Shown: piece by piece, positions 47,481-56,252 of the stretch
Position numbering within the stretch: position 1 is the first letter of the stretch
Layout: every line of letters begins with the position of its first letter
From: Chitinophagaceae bacterium
GTDB taxonomy: Bacteria; Bacteroidota; Bacteroidia; Chitinophagales; Chitinophagaceae
DNA length: 64,000 nucleotides
Assembly: GCA_016702745.1 (NCBI GenBank)
Contig: JADJDJ010000003.1
Coordinates: forward strand, 806,001-870,000
Direction: 5' to 3'
Made by a program: the position numbers and the translations under genes
Notes under the pieces: model-generated
The model's input: only the letters and a program-made list of their open reading frames with translations
What the model was told of the DNA's origin: nothing
Databases searched by the model: none

Positions 47481-48413
47481 ATGCGATCCCTTTCTGCGGA
47501 CACCCAATTCATCAAAAAAATGGCCCAATCCCTTGGTTTTGAACACTGCGGGATCGCCAGGGCCATGCCGTTGGAGGAAGATGCGCGGAGGCTGGAGCAA
47601 TGGCTGAAAAAAGGATACCAGGGTACGATGCAGTACATGGAAAATCATTTCGATCTTAGGGTTGACCCGACCAAACTGGTACCCGGTGCCAGGTCAGTTA
47701 TCACCCTCTTACAGAATTATTATCCCGAAGCCAGTCAGAAAGCCGGTACACCGGGGATTTCAAAATATGCCTTTGGAAAAGATTATCATGAAGTGATCAA
47801 AGAAAAGCTGAAGCAATTGCTGCAGGAAATAAAAAATAAAATCGGGGATATACAGGGCCGGGGATTTGTAGACTCTGCTCCTGTCCTGGAAAGAACCTGG
47901 GCGCAAAGAAGCGGATTGGGTTGGATAGGAAAAAATGGTAACCTGATCAATAAAGAATCAGGATCCTTTTATTTTATTGCCACGCTGATTACTGATCTCG
48001 AATTAGAATACGATGATCCCTTCGCCAAAGATTATTGCGGTACCTGTACAAAATGTATTGATGCCTGTCCAACCGATGCCATCCTTCCCGATAAAGTAAT
48101 TGATGGCAGTCGTTGTATTTCTTATTTCACCATCGAGCTGAAAGAAATGCTGATTCCTGACAAGATGAAAGGCCAATTTGAAAACTGGGCCTTTGGTTGT
48201 GATACCTGTCAGGATGTATGTCCCTGGAACCGTTTCAGTCGCCCGCACCGGGAAAAAGGGTTTGAACCGATACCGGCGATCTTAAACTTATCAACGCAGG
48301 ACTGGCTCGATATGACTGAAGAAAATTTCAAGGAGATCTTCCGTCATTCGCCATTAAAGCGGGCAAAGTTTCAGGGGATACAACGGAATCTGCAATTCAT
48401 CCGCCGGGACTGA
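47481..48413 (+). CDS. queG: Epoxyqueuosine reductase
   Basis: Last step of queuosine biosynthesis in tRNA: reduces epoxyqueuosine with cobalamin and two 4Fe-4S clusters. Visible landmarks are GFVDSAPVLER with the catalytic Asp, the cobalamin-region SGLGWIGKNGN, and two ferredoxin-type Cys clusters, CGTCTKCIDACP and CDTCQDVCPWN. The 310-residue length is at the short end, as in Bacteroidota members that lack the C-terminal HEAT-repeat part. It is divergent from the DUF3857 operon (103 bases between starts) and convergent with the SRPBCC gene. Cytoplasmic. Confidence 0.96.
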   Translation: MRSLSADTQFIKKMAQSLGFEHCGIARAMPLEEDARRLEQWLKKGYQGTMQYMENHFDLRVDPTKLVPGARSVITLLQNYYPEASQKAGTPGISKYAFGKDYHEVIKEKLKQLLQEIKNKIGDIQGRGFVDSAPVLERTWAQRSGLGWIGKNGNLINKESGSFYFIATLITDLELEYDDPFAKDYCGTCTKCIDACPTDAILPDKVIDGSRCISYFTIELKEMLIPDKMKGQFENWAFGCDTCQDVCPWNRFSRPHREKGFEPIPAILNLSTQDWLDMTEENFKEIFRHSPLKRAKFQGIQRNLQFIRRD

Positions 48414-48414
48414 T

Positions 48415-48867
48415 TTATGCTTCCACTAATTGTTTCAGGTTCTCCAATCCTTTTTCCATGAGTGGGCCATATCTTTTTTCCAGCAGGAGGCCGGAGAATT
48501 TTTCCCAGGGCAACCAGCCCAGTTTAAAATCCATATACCATTGAATGGTGAGTGTATTGGGAATATGCGAGGGATATAAATTCCATCCGGTAATTCCGTT
48601 CCGTCCATTGAGCATCGTACTGCGGGCCACCACGCTGGAATCGGTAACTGCAGTAATCGTTGGCAGTAATTGCGCAGAATCCGCACCGGGGTACCATTTT
48701 TTCCATTGCAGCGTATCCTGTAAAAAAGGCATCAGCTTTTCCTTGCTGGTATTAATATCAATGGCTTTGGATATCCTCACTTTAGAAGGAAAGAAGAGGG
48801 AGATGAGGGTGATCATCAGGGAGAAGAACACGATGCTGATGAGACCTAGTTTGAGAATGCGAAGCAT
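48415..48867 (-). CDS. SRPBCC-like (polyketide cyclase) membrane-anchored protein
   Basis: A 150-residue protein with an N-terminal TM helix (LISIVFFSLMITLISLFF) and a START/SRPBCC-like helix-grip domain (RISKAIDINTSKEKLMPFLQD, WKKWYPGADSAQ, WYMDFKLGWLPWEKFSGLLL). Such domains bind hydrophobic ligands in a pocket. It is convergent with queG, two bases apart. Function not predictable. Confidence 0.8.
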   Translation of the reverse strand: MLRILKLGLISIVFFSLMITLISLFFPSKVRISKAIDINTSKEKLMPFLQDTLQWKKWYPGADSAQLLPTITAVTDSSVVARSTMLNGRNGITGWNLYPSHIPNTLTIQWYMDFKLGWLPWEKFSGLLLEKRYGPLMEKGLENLKQLVEA

Positions 48868-49058
48868 ATTGAGATATTGGGATATTTAGATATTAGGATA
48901 TTGCTTTGCCCGCCGTAGCCTTAGCGAAGGCGGGGGTATTCGGATATTATGATATTAGGATACTTGGATATTGCTTCGCCCGCCGTAGCCCTACTAGCCA
49001 CTTCCCACTCGTCATTCCCCTTCTTTCGGACTTTCCGACTTCCCGACTTCCGGACTTC
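48868..49058. repeat. Low-complexity intergenic mosaic (GATATT and CCCGCC phrases)
   Basis: Repeats of GATATTGGGATATTTAGATATT type, two copies of TTGCTTCGCCCGCCGTAGCC-like text, and CGACTTCCCGACTTCCGGAC heptads. Same type of text as 50840-50910, 52243-52505, 53752-54180, 56757-56937 and 60975-61305. No gene. Confidence 0.7.
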
Positions 49059-49059
49059 T

Positions 49060-50190
49060 CTACTCCCACTTCAACACCCTCGACAAAATAATATACGTCA
49101 CTGCGATCCACGCACCCATGATTCCTATTTCTTTCAGACAGTCTGTTATATGCAATCCTTCAAATGAAATTTTTCTGACGGCATCATTGTATTGGGTGAG
49201 GGGCAGTATGCGGCAGATTTCCTGTAACCATTTTGGAAATACTTCGATGGGGAAGAAGGTACCGGACAACATCATCTGCGGAAAGCCAAAGAGGTTGATC
49301 AGGAGCGGTATGGAGGTATCGGATTTCACGATGCTGCTGAAAATAAGTCCGACCCCCATCAGCAGGAAGAGCATTTCGATGGTCATGAAAATGATCTCGA
49401 AAAAAGTGAGTACTCCGTTCTGCAACGTAAAGTTCAGGGCGAAATGTCCAAATAGCAGGAGCACGATTACACTGAGGAGCTGGAAGAACAAGCGGCTGAC
49501 GCCGATCCCCAGGAGGATATTCAGTTTATTAATGGGTGATGCATAAAATCTTTTCAGCACCAATTGTTCCCGCAATCCATAAAAAGTAAAAGCGATACCG
49601 AAGAGGGTGGAAAATAAAATGGAGAAACCTAATTGTCCGGGCAGGATAAAATCAATCTGCCGGTATCTGCGAACGGTTTCCATTTGAAGTTCGCCGATCT
49701 CCACATAGTTCACATAATTATCGTTCAGTGCTTTTTCCAGTTGCAGTTTCACGAGGTCGAGGGCCGGCATAAAAGTGAAAACGGTATTCGCGCTGGCGGT
49801 GGTGGAGCGGACCTTTACCTGGTAATGGGGTTTATCGGTGCTGTCCATTACGCGGTCTATATCCAGGATCGCGGTGAGGCGGCCCTTGATCAGGTCTTTT
49901 CTTCTTTGAATCGTATCGGCGTAGTGGATGATCTTCACACCGGGTACCCGGAGGAGTCCTTTATAAAAAAAATCGGTGGTATCGAGGGGTTTTTCCAGGG
50001 CGATGCGGTAAGTAATGCCGCCCCCGCTTCCAAAGGCCCCGAAAATGAGTACAAAAATGATCGGGAACATCAGACTGAAAAAAATCGAAGCCGGGTTGGC
50101 AAAGATGGCTTTGAAGCTTGCCTTGGTGATGGCCAGTAAAGCCCGGGTCTGACTATATGATCGTTTTTGTTGTTCCATGTTGGCGGGCAA
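49060..50190 (-). CDS. ABC-2 type transporter permease
   Basis: An inner-membrane permease of the ABC-2 class (376 residues): one TM near residue 35, a long periplasmic loop of about 150 residues with beta character (SALEKPLDTTDFFYKGLLRV-type), then five clustered TM helices (FSILFSTLFGIAFTFYGLRE, LNILLGIGVSRLFFQLLSVI). The layout fits exporter permeases of the YhhJ/DrrB-like group. No ATP-binding subunit is adjacent in the window, so its partner must be elsewhere. MEQQKRSY at 50178 is a possible shorter start. The gene is divergent from folK, 44 bases apart. Confidence 0.88.
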   Translation of the reverse strand: MPANMEQQKRSYSQTRALLAITKASFKAIFANPASIFFSLMFPIIFVLIFGAFGSGGGITYRIALEKPLDTTDFFYKGLLRVPGVKIIHYADTIQRRKDLIKGRLTAILDIDRVMDSTDKPHYQVKVRSTTASANTVFTFMPALDLVKLQLEKALNDNYVNYVEIGELQMETVRRYRQIDFILPGQLGFSILFSTLFGIAFTFYGLREQLVLKRFYASPINKLNILLGIGVSRLFFQLLSVIVLLLFGHFALNFTLQNGVLTFFEIIFMTIEMLFLLMGVGLIFSSIVKSDTSIPLLINLFGFPQMMLSGTFFPIEVFPKWLQEICRILPLTQYNDAVRKISFEGLHITDCLKEIGIMGAWIAVTYIILSRVLKWE

Positions 50191-50234
50191 ATGTATTTAA
50201 AAGCTATTGTATAAATAAAGATATTTGACAGCTG

Positions 50235-50717
50235 ATGACAAAAGTTTACCTGTTGACCGGAGGAAATCTTGGCGACCGTGTGGCTCATTTGGAAAAAGCC
50301 CGGGAGCTGCTTGCTGCACAATGCGGAACACTGACTGCTGTTTCATCCATCTATGAAACGGCGGCCTGGGGTAAGGAGGATCAGCCGGCATTTTTAAATC
50401 AGGCACTGGAATTGCAGACAAAACTGACCGCCCGCCAACTCATCCGGCGGATTTTGAAACTGGAAAAACAAATGGGAAGGCTGCGGGAGGAAAAATACGG
50501 CCCGCGGCTGATAGATATTGATATCCTTTTATACGGATCGGAGGTACATGATTATCCTTTGTTGAAAGTCCCCCACCCCGAATTACCCAACCGGCGCTTT
50601 GCCCTCTTGCCTTTGCAGGAAATTGCTGCTGACCTGGTTCATCCTCAACTCCATCAACCCATCAGTAAATTACTGGAACTGTGTCCGGATCCATTGGAAG
50701 TAAAAAAGTATTCCTGA
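50235..50717 (+). CDS. folK: 2-amino-4-hydroxy-6-hydroxymethyldihydropteridine pyrophosphokinase
   Basis: Transfers pyrophosphate from ATP to hydroxymethyl-dihydropterin in folate synthesis. Diagnostic motifs are GGNLGDR at the N-terminus, GKEDQPAFLNQALELQT, the RLIDIDILLYG Mg-binding loop and PHPELPNRRFALLPLQEI near residues 111-130. The 160-residue length is standard. In many Bacteroidota it adjoins the deoxynucleoside kinase, as here, though about 890 bases of repeats separate them. Confidence 0.96.
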   Translation: MTKVYLLTGGNLGDRVAHLEKARELLAAQCGTLTAVSSIYETAAWGKEDQPAFLNQALELQTKLTARQLIRRILKLEKQMGRLREEKYGPRLIDIDILLYGSEVHDYPLLKVPHPELPNRRFALLPLQEIAADLVHPQLHQPISKLLELCPDPLEVKKYS

Positions 50718-50773
50718 TTTTTTCCACAGGAGAAAGAGGATATTTTACAGAGGAAGGCAATTGAAGTATTTTG

Positions 50774-50823
50774 CATCGCCCGCCATCGCCCGCCATCGCC
50801 CGCCATCGCCCGCCATCGCCCGC
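50774..50823. repeat. Five exact tandem copies of a ten-base unit
   Basis: CATCGCCCGC is repeated five times without change, and then continues into CGAAGCCTTGGCGAAGGCGGG, a short palindrome. Being exact, the array should vary in length among strains. Confidence 0.9.
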
Positions 50824-50965
50824 CGAAGCCTTGGCGAAGGCGGGGGTATTAGATATTGGATATTTGGATATTGCTTGCCCGCCGTAGCCATAGCGAAGGC
50901 GGGAGATATTGAGAACCTGTAAGCTTGCCTGGTGGCTTTAAGATTAGAAAGGGCTTGTTCTTCGA

Positions 50966-51575
50966 TGCCCCAGCGAGGCAAAACATCGGTAGAAAAAAAC
51001 GATCATTTGGAAGATGCCCCAGCGGGGCAAAATGTCGGTAACAAGTGACGCCCGTTTTTTGGACTTGCCCCAGCGGGGCAAAACAAATTGGATGATTAAT
51101 GTTGAAAATAATCGCAACGCTGACTTGATACTGATACGACCACTGTTTGATGCCCCAGCGGGGCAAAATGTCGGTAATAAATGACGCCCGTTTTTTTGGA
51201 CTTGCCCCAGCGGGGCAAAACAAATTGGATGATTAATGTTGAGTATAATCGAAACGCTGACTTGATACTGATACGACCACTGTTCGATGCCCCAGCGGGG
51301 CAAAACAAATTGGATGATTAATGTTGAAATTAAACGCAACACTGATTTGATACCGATACGACCACTGTTTGATGCCCCAGCGGGGCAAAATGTCGGTAAC
51401 AAATGACGCCCGTTTTTTGGACTTGCCCCAGCGGGGCAAAACAAATTGGATAATTGATGTTGAATAAAATCGAAACGCTGACTTGATACCGATAACGACT
51501 ACCGCTCGATGCCCCGGAGGGGCTACAGCCCGGTAGAAAGCCGTAATGTATAATGTATTTTGCCCCGTAGGGGCA
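50966..51575. repeat. Array of ten TGCCCCAGCGGGGCA palindromes with two alternating spacer types
   Basis: TGCCCCAGCGGGGCAAAA (one copy with GAGG; two at the right end with GGAG or GTAG loops) recurs at 50966, 51014, 51066, 51151, 51204, 51289, 51374, 51425, 51511 and 51561. Two spacer types alternate: a short one (TGTCGGTAACAAATGACGCCCG..., about 33 bases) and a long one (CAAATTGGATGATTAATGTTG..., about 67 bases), each re-used three or four times with small changes. Translations read FCPAGA/LPRWG-type low-complexity text on the minus strand and are not genes. Confidence 0.88.
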
Positions 51576-51609
51576 ACACAAAAAACCAGAATGTAACACC
51601 AACCCGTAA

Positions 51610-52242
51610 ATGAATTATCATTTCATCACAGTAGAAGGCAATATCGGTGCAGGTAAAACAACCCTGGCTCATTTATTGAGCAAACATTACAATGCCCGCC
51701 TCGTTTTGGAAGAATTCGCCGACAACCCCTTCCTTTCCAAATTTTATGAAAACCCACAGCAATATGCTTTTCCTGTGGAATTGTTTTTCATGGCGGAGCG
51801 ATACAAACAACAAAAAGAACTCATCCAGCAGAAAGATCTTTTCCAGAACCTGACCATCACTGATTATTTATTTACCAAATGCCTGCTTTTTGCCAAGGTC
51901 ACTTTACCGGAAGATGAATTCCGCTTATACCAGCGTTTATTTGAAATCATTCATCAGCAACTGGTGCAACCGGATATCCTGATTTACCTGCATGCGCCGG
52001 TATCGAAGCTGCAGCTGAATATCAAAAAACGCAACCGCTCCTACGAACAAAATATCCCGGATGATTATCTCTTCAATATCCAGGAAACCTATACCCATTA
52101 TATTAAACAACATAATATCAAAACACTTTTTGTAGATGCTACTAATGCCGATTTTCTGCACAACGAAAAACACCTGCAGGTGATTTTTGATGCGCTGGAT
52201 AAGGAGTATGAGAATGGACAGCATTATGTGAGTCTGCCTTAG
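51610..52242 (+). CDS. Deoxynucleoside kinase
   Basis: Phosphorylates deoxynucleosides (deoxyadenosine/deoxyguanosine-type family) in nucleotide salvage. P-loop GNIGAGKTT at residues 10-18, the FMAERYKQQ (ERY-like) motif, substrate-binding ITDYLFTK, and the lid region KKRNRSYEQ are all present. At 210 residues it matches the family. Its ATG follows the palindrome array closely, so its promoter lies within or past that array. Cytoplasmic. Confidence 0.93.
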   Translation: MNYHFITVEGNIGAGKTTLAHLLSKHYNARLVLEEFADNPFLSKFYENPQQYAFPVELFFMAERYKQQKELIQQKDLFQNLTITDYLFTKCLLFAKVTLPEDEFRLYQRLFEIIHQQLVQPDILIYLHAPVSKLQLNIKKRNRSYEQNIPDDYLFNIQETYTHYIKQHNIKTLFVDATNADFLHNEKHLQVIFDALDKEYENGQHYVSLP

Positions 52243-52390
52243 AGGGAAGTCGTTAGTCGTTAGTCTTTAGTCGTGAGTCGAGAGGAAACAGTCGGCAGTC
52301 ACCCCCAGCCCCAATCGCAGAAATAAGAACAGACGAACAAATGAAATAAGAATGATGAAGTGACAACCGTCCTTCTTCCGGACTTCCGGT

Positions 52391-52406
52391 CCCGATAGCT
52401 ATCGGG
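52391..52406. repeat. Palindrome CCCGATAGCTATCGGG, copy 1
   Basis: A perfect 16-base palindrome within low-complexity intergenic sequence; a second perfect copy is at 53849-53864 between the MFS and MBL genes. Confidence 0.85.
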
Positions 52407-52509
52407 ATTCCGACTTCCGGACTAATCCCCCACTAGCTACTTGCCACTTGCCTCTCGCCAAACCCCTCTCGCCACTCGCCTCTTGCCGTTTCCCTCTATC
52501 TTTGACCCA

Positions 52510-53751
52510 ATGTCAGTCCTAACCAACGGCTCGCTGCAACCTTTACAACACCGTGAATTCCGGATTTTTATTATTGCCCGCTATTTTCTGATCATGGCCT
52601 TACGGATGCTGGGTACAGTGGCTGCTTATCAGTTATTCAAAATAACCCAGGATTCTTTTTCAATCGGACTGGCAGGATTATCAGAATTCATCCCTGTTTT
52701 TTTACTGGCATTGTATGCGGGACATGTGATTGATAAATCGGACAAAAGAACATTGTTATTACGGGGAGTAATGACCTACTCCCTTTGTGTGATTGCCCTG
52801 ATCGTTATTACATCTCCCTGGTTCTCGACAAAAATTTCCCTGCATTCATTGCCTTTGTTTTTTTACGGGGTGATTTTTTGTACAGGTGCCATCCGGGCAT
52901 TTACCGGTCCTTCCACCAATGCCATTCTTGCCCAACTGGTACCCAGGGATATCCTGCATTTTGCAGCCAATATCAGTTCTTCCACCTGGCTGGCCGCTTC
53001 AATTACCGGACATGCATCAGCCGGATTTTTTATTGCCTGGTTTGGTGTACATGCCACTTTCTATATTATCCTGGGTTATGTGTTGATTGCCGCCTTCCTG
53101 ATTTCTTTGATCAGTAAAAAACCGGTGGTGAATACCAAAAAAGATATCAAGGCCTGGGACAGTATGAAAGAAGGACTTCATTTTGTGTTCAATAATAAAA
53201 CCATGCTGGGCGCCATTTCACTGGATCTTTTTGCGGTTTTATTCGGTGGGGCGGTAGCCATGATCCCTGAATTTGCAGAAAAGATTTTGAAAGTGGGACC
53301 GATTGGATTTGGCTGGCTGAATGCAGCCATGGATCTCGGATCAGTGATCATGATCACCATACTAACGATCTGGCCCATGAAGAGAAAACAGGGCTACCGG
53401 CTGATGTTTGTCGTGGCCGGCTTTGGCATTTGTATCATTGCCTTCGGTTTCTCCACCTGGTATTGGTTATCCTTTGCCGCCTTAGTGGTTGCGGGTATGC
53501 TGGATGGGATCAGTGTGATCATCCGGGGAACCATTCTGCAATTAACCACACCGGATGATAAACGTGGAAGGGTGAGCAGTGTCAACTCTATGTTCATCAA
53601 CAGCAGCAATGAACTCGGACAACTGGAAAGCGGTTTGATGTCGAGGGTGCTGGGTACCGTGCCTTCCGTTATATTCGGAGGGTGTATGACTTTACTGGTG
53701 GTGATTATTACCTGGTTTAAGGCGCCGGGGTTGAGGAAGTTTGAGTATTAG
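52510..53751 (+). CDS. MFS transporter, EntS/MFS_3-like
   Basis: About 413 residues and 12 predicted TM helices with the family loop DKSDKRTLLLRG after TM2. I choose ATG at 52510 (MSVLTNGSLQPLQHREFR); a longer reading from 52441 would translate low-complexity CTCGCC-type repeat and is unlikely. REFR followed by a first helix is typical for the EntS-like MFS_3 group of exporters. Mid-protein features: GASxG-like TGAIRAFTGPSTNA and a long central loop (KKPVVNTKKDIKAWDSMKEG). Substrate unknown. Same direction as the kinase gene. Confidence 0.88.
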   Translation: MSVLTNGSLQPLQHREFRIFIIARYFLIMALRMLGTVAAYQLFKITQDSFSIGLAGLSEFIPVFLLALYAGHVIDKSDKRTLLLRGVMTYSLCVIALIVITSPWFSTKISLHSLPLFFYGVIFCTGAIRAFTGPSTNAILAQLVPRDILHFAANISSSTWLAASITGHASAGFFIAWFGVHATFYIILGYVLIAAFLISLISKKPVVNTKKDIKAWDSMKEGLHFVFNNKTMLGAISLDLFAVLFGGAVAMIPEFAEKILKVGPIGFGWLNAAMDLGSVIMITILTIWPMKRKQGYRLMFVVAGFGICIIAFGFSTWYWLSFAALVVAGMLDGISVIIRGTILQLTTPDDKRGRVSSVNSMFINSSNELGQLESGLMSRVLGTVPSVIFGGCMTLLVVIITWFKAPGLRKFEY

Positions 53752-54180
53752 TCGGGAGTCTTGAGTCGATAGTCGATAGTCTTGACACCTGAAGCGGTTG
53801 TGTATAGAAACAAACGTGTGAGATGCCTGAAACGTTATTCAGTCAGCTCCCGATAGCTATCGGGACGGCTGACTCCAGTTAGTAGTTCCAAAGACCCGGG
53901 CGACCTTTTTATTTTCAAATTTTCTATTTATTTGTTTCTTGTATCTTGTTTCTTTCATACCATACTGCTTAACATACTTCGACAATCAACAGTCAGCAGT
54001 CGACACTCTACAGTGTACAGTCTCTAAACCGGAAGCGGTAGTTGAAAAGAACAGACGCATGAGACACCGGGAACCTTCTCAACTTCTCAACTCCTCAACT
54101 CTTCAACCTCTCAACTTCTCAACACCTCAACTTCTCAACACCTCAACTCCTCAACTTCTCAACCCTCAACAACCCCGATT
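53752..54180. repeat. Low-complexity intergenic mosaic between MFS and MBL genes
   Basis: AGTCGATAGTCGATAGTC heptads, a perfect CCCGATAGCTATCGGG palindrome (53849-53864), and a 100-base stretch of TCAACTTC/TCAACACC 9-mers (54085-54170). A pair of 45-base phrases (GAAGCGGTTGTGTATAGAAA and GAAGCGGTAGTTGAAAAGAA) also recurs. No gene fits 53752-54247. Confidence 0.75.
53849..53864. repeat. Palindrome CCCGATAGCTATCGGG, copy 2
   Basis: Perfect 16-base palindrome, identical to 52391-52406. Confidence 0.85.
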
Positions 54181-54247
54181 AAAAAAATCATTCTATCTTT
54201 AAAGAGCCTGACTGGAACAGAAACTTATCATCAATATAATAACTACA

Positions 54248-55143
54248 ATGGAGCGTCGTCATTTTATACAGAATACTGCCCTTACGATCGGGGCATTGAC
54301 AATTGGTCAACAAAAAATATTGTCTGCATTCGTGGAAGATCCCTGGAAGATCACGATGCTGCGGAATGATGTGGGCATTTTTGAAGAGAGAGGTGGGACC
54401 ATTGCCTTCCTGCTGAATAAAAAAGGAATTGCAGTGGTGGATTCACAGTTTCCGGATCAATCGAATCACCTGATTGCCGAGTTGAAGAAAAATCGGAGAA
54501 GCCTTTTAAGGTGCTGATCAATACCCACCACCATGGAGATCATAGCGGTGGGAATATTTCTTTTAAAGGATTGGTAGAACATGTACTGGCCCATGAGAAT
54601 TCTAAAAAGAACCAGGAAGCCGGAGCTATTAAAAATAAATCGGAGGACAAACAATTATACCCCGACCAGACCTATACCAATGTATGGTGCCAAAAAGTCG
54701 GAAAGGAAAAGATCTGCCTCTATTATTTTGGTGCCGGTCATACCAATGGTGACAGTTTTGTCCATTTTGAAAGAGCCAATATCGTGCATTGCGGCGATCT
54801 GGTTTTTAACCGCCGCCATCCTTATGTGGATCGTGGAGCAGGTGCCAATATCAAAAGCTGGATACAGGTGCTGGATAAGGCGCTTCAAAAATTTGACAAG
54901 GATACCCAGTATATATTCGGTCATGCCGGTACGGGATATAAAGTAACCGGAACAGCTGATGATCTTAAAATATTCCAGGAATACCTCGGCAATGTGCTGA
55001 AGTTTACCGAAGCAGAAATCAAGGCGGGTAAGACAAAAGAAGAGTTTCTCAAAAATAAAATGATCCCCGGTTCAGATGAATGGAAAGGTGATGGTGCTTC
55101 CCGTCCGCTTGAAGCTGCCTGGGATGAGCTTCACGCTAAATAA
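54248..55143 (+). CDS. MBL-fold metallo-hydrolase with Tat signal, frame broken
   Basis: A twin-arginine start (ERRHFIQNTALTIGALTIG) is followed by a metallo-beta-lactamase fold. The second frame has the zinc motif THHHGDHSGGN, then HCGDLVF and the distal His in GHAGTGY. The first frame ends in RRSLLRC at 54517 while the second starts at 54511; they join as ELKKKSEKPFKVLINTHHHG if the A5 run at 54488-54492 had six bases, giving 298 residues. Export of the folded metalloenzyme to the periplasm by Tat is likely. Known families with this fold include glyoxalase-like hydrolases and lactamases; the substrate is not predictable. Confidence 0.9.
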
Positions 55144-55174
55144 TTTTTTTTCAGGAACTACTTACTGCATCAGG

Positions 55175-55642
55175 TCAGAGATGACCAATGGCCCGTTTAT
55201 CAAATCGCATTCTTCGCTGATGCGTGATCTTCAGCTTGCGCATATCCGGATGTAAGGGGTTCAATACATAATTAAATTCTTCAGGCATTAATACACTGGG
55301 TACAGCCAGCAGGAGGCTTTTTTGTTTTTGCAGAAAAAGATCACCTGCCCTTTGTGTACCGGTCAGCTGATCGCGACTATCCCAGTCACTGGGAAGTTTA
55401 TCCAATGCGATGATTTCGGGTTTGAGAGAAGTGGGAATGGATAAAGTAACGAGTAAGTATATTTTCTCCGCTAATAATGCCGCATTTGTATGCGCCAGTG
55501 TTGCCAGTAAGGCGAGAGAACGGGACGAAGAAGTATAGAGGGCAAAGATTCCCTCACTGTTCCAGCGTCCTCCATAAAGCTTTGCCCCGTTACCGCTCAG
55601 ATCGGTGGCATATTTTTCCTGTGCAATCCGGTAGACTTCCAT
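55175..55642 (-). CDS. RES-domain toxin
   Basis: A 155-residue protein with the RES signature: VYRIAQEKYATDLSG start, GGRWNSEGIFALYTSSS and a later Glu/Ser-rich region. RES toxins are ADP-ribosyltransferase-fold enzymes that degrade NAD+ and stop growth. The gene follows its Xre/MbcA-type antitoxin by 17 bases on the same strand, the normal order for this type II toxin-antitoxin system. It ends before repeat-free spacing to the convergent MBL gene (32 bases). Confidence 0.88.
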   Translation of the reverse strand: MEVYRIAQEKYATDLSGNGAKLYGGRWNSEGIFALYTSSSRSLALLATLAHTNAALLAEKIYLLVTLSIPTSLKPEIIALDKLPSDWDSRDQLTGTQRAGDLFLQKQKSLLLAVPSVLMPEEFNYVLNPLHPDMRKLKITHQRRMRFDKRAIGHL

Positions 55643-55658
55643 TATTGTTCCGGTTCAT

Positions 55659-56162
55659 TTAAGCATACACTCCCTGCTCGAGGCGCCCCAGTGTTCGAAG
55701 CAATAATTGTATGCCAAAAGAGGTATCAAGGAATTGAAGAGGGGTTTGATTGCGAAGGGAGAGCAAGGGTGTTTGCAACCATTGGGTAAAACCGGTACGG
55801 CTGCCAATCACCTGTATCCCACGTTGGACAAAAGATGCCAGCTCCAGCACTTTTTCAGATTTCAGGGAATCGAGGAGGGCGTTATCGGGTTTACGCTGGA
55901 TATTCCGGTAAGAAGAATGCAGCAAGCCACTTAGCTGCTCCATGGAAATACCGAGGTAGGCAGCTAATGATTTTAAAGAAGATTTTTTAACCCCATCCCG
56001 GGTTAATGCAATCAGATCATATTCACCGGAAGGAGAAGTAACCGATGATTGATGCCCGCCCAATATCGTACGAAGCGGTGTGTACAAAGGCAAGGCCTCT
56101 TCCACAACAGCTGCGGCACTGCTTTTTACTGCCCTGACTGATTTTTTTACCGTTTTGGCCAT
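55659..56162 (-). CDS. Xre/MbcA/ParS-type antitoxin of the RES toxin
   Basis: Antitoxins of this group have an N-terminal helix-turn-helix-like part and a C-terminal DUF2384 toxin-binding domain. Visible here are SSLKSLAAYLGISMEQLSGL (HTH-like) and EVLELASFVQRGIQVIGSRT plus GFTQWLQTPLLSLRNQTPLQ, the DUF2384-type (FLxT) core. I choose ATG at 56162 (MAKTVKKS); a longer reading adds a 19-residue non-conserved lead. It binds the toxin and probably represses its own promoter. Companion gene at 55175-55642. Confidence 0.87.
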   Translation of the reverse strand: MAKTVKKSVRAVKSSAAAVVEEALPLYTPLRTILGGHQSSVTSPSGEYDLIALTRDGVKKSSLKSLAAYLGISMEQLSGLLHSSYRNIQRKPDNALLDSLKSEKVLELASFVQRGIQVIGSRTGFTQWLQTPLLSLRNQTPLQFLDTSFGIQLLLRTLGRLEQGVYA

Positions 56163-56252
56163 GAGCGAATATACGACATTTTGCATAAAAAATATCCATT
56201 TTGTCGTGCAGGCAGACACAACATTCCAGTACCGTTACACAATGTTGTGGAA

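Noticed and set aside
47378..47638. Longer N-terminus of the DUF3857 gene
   Set aside because: The extra part is antisense to queG; the ATG at 47377 gives a proper signal peptide.
50966..51575. CRISPR array
   Set aside because: The repeat is short and palindromic and the spacers are re-used and of two fixed types; no cas gene nearby.
53939..54202. ORF in the TCAACTTC repeat zone
   Set aside because: The product is repeat-derived (LLNSSTLQPLNFSTPQ-like) with no start context.
798..55143. Programmed ribosomal frameshifting as the cause of the split genes
   Set aside because: The sites have no shared slippery motif or downstream structure, the shifts go both ways and they affect unrelated genes.
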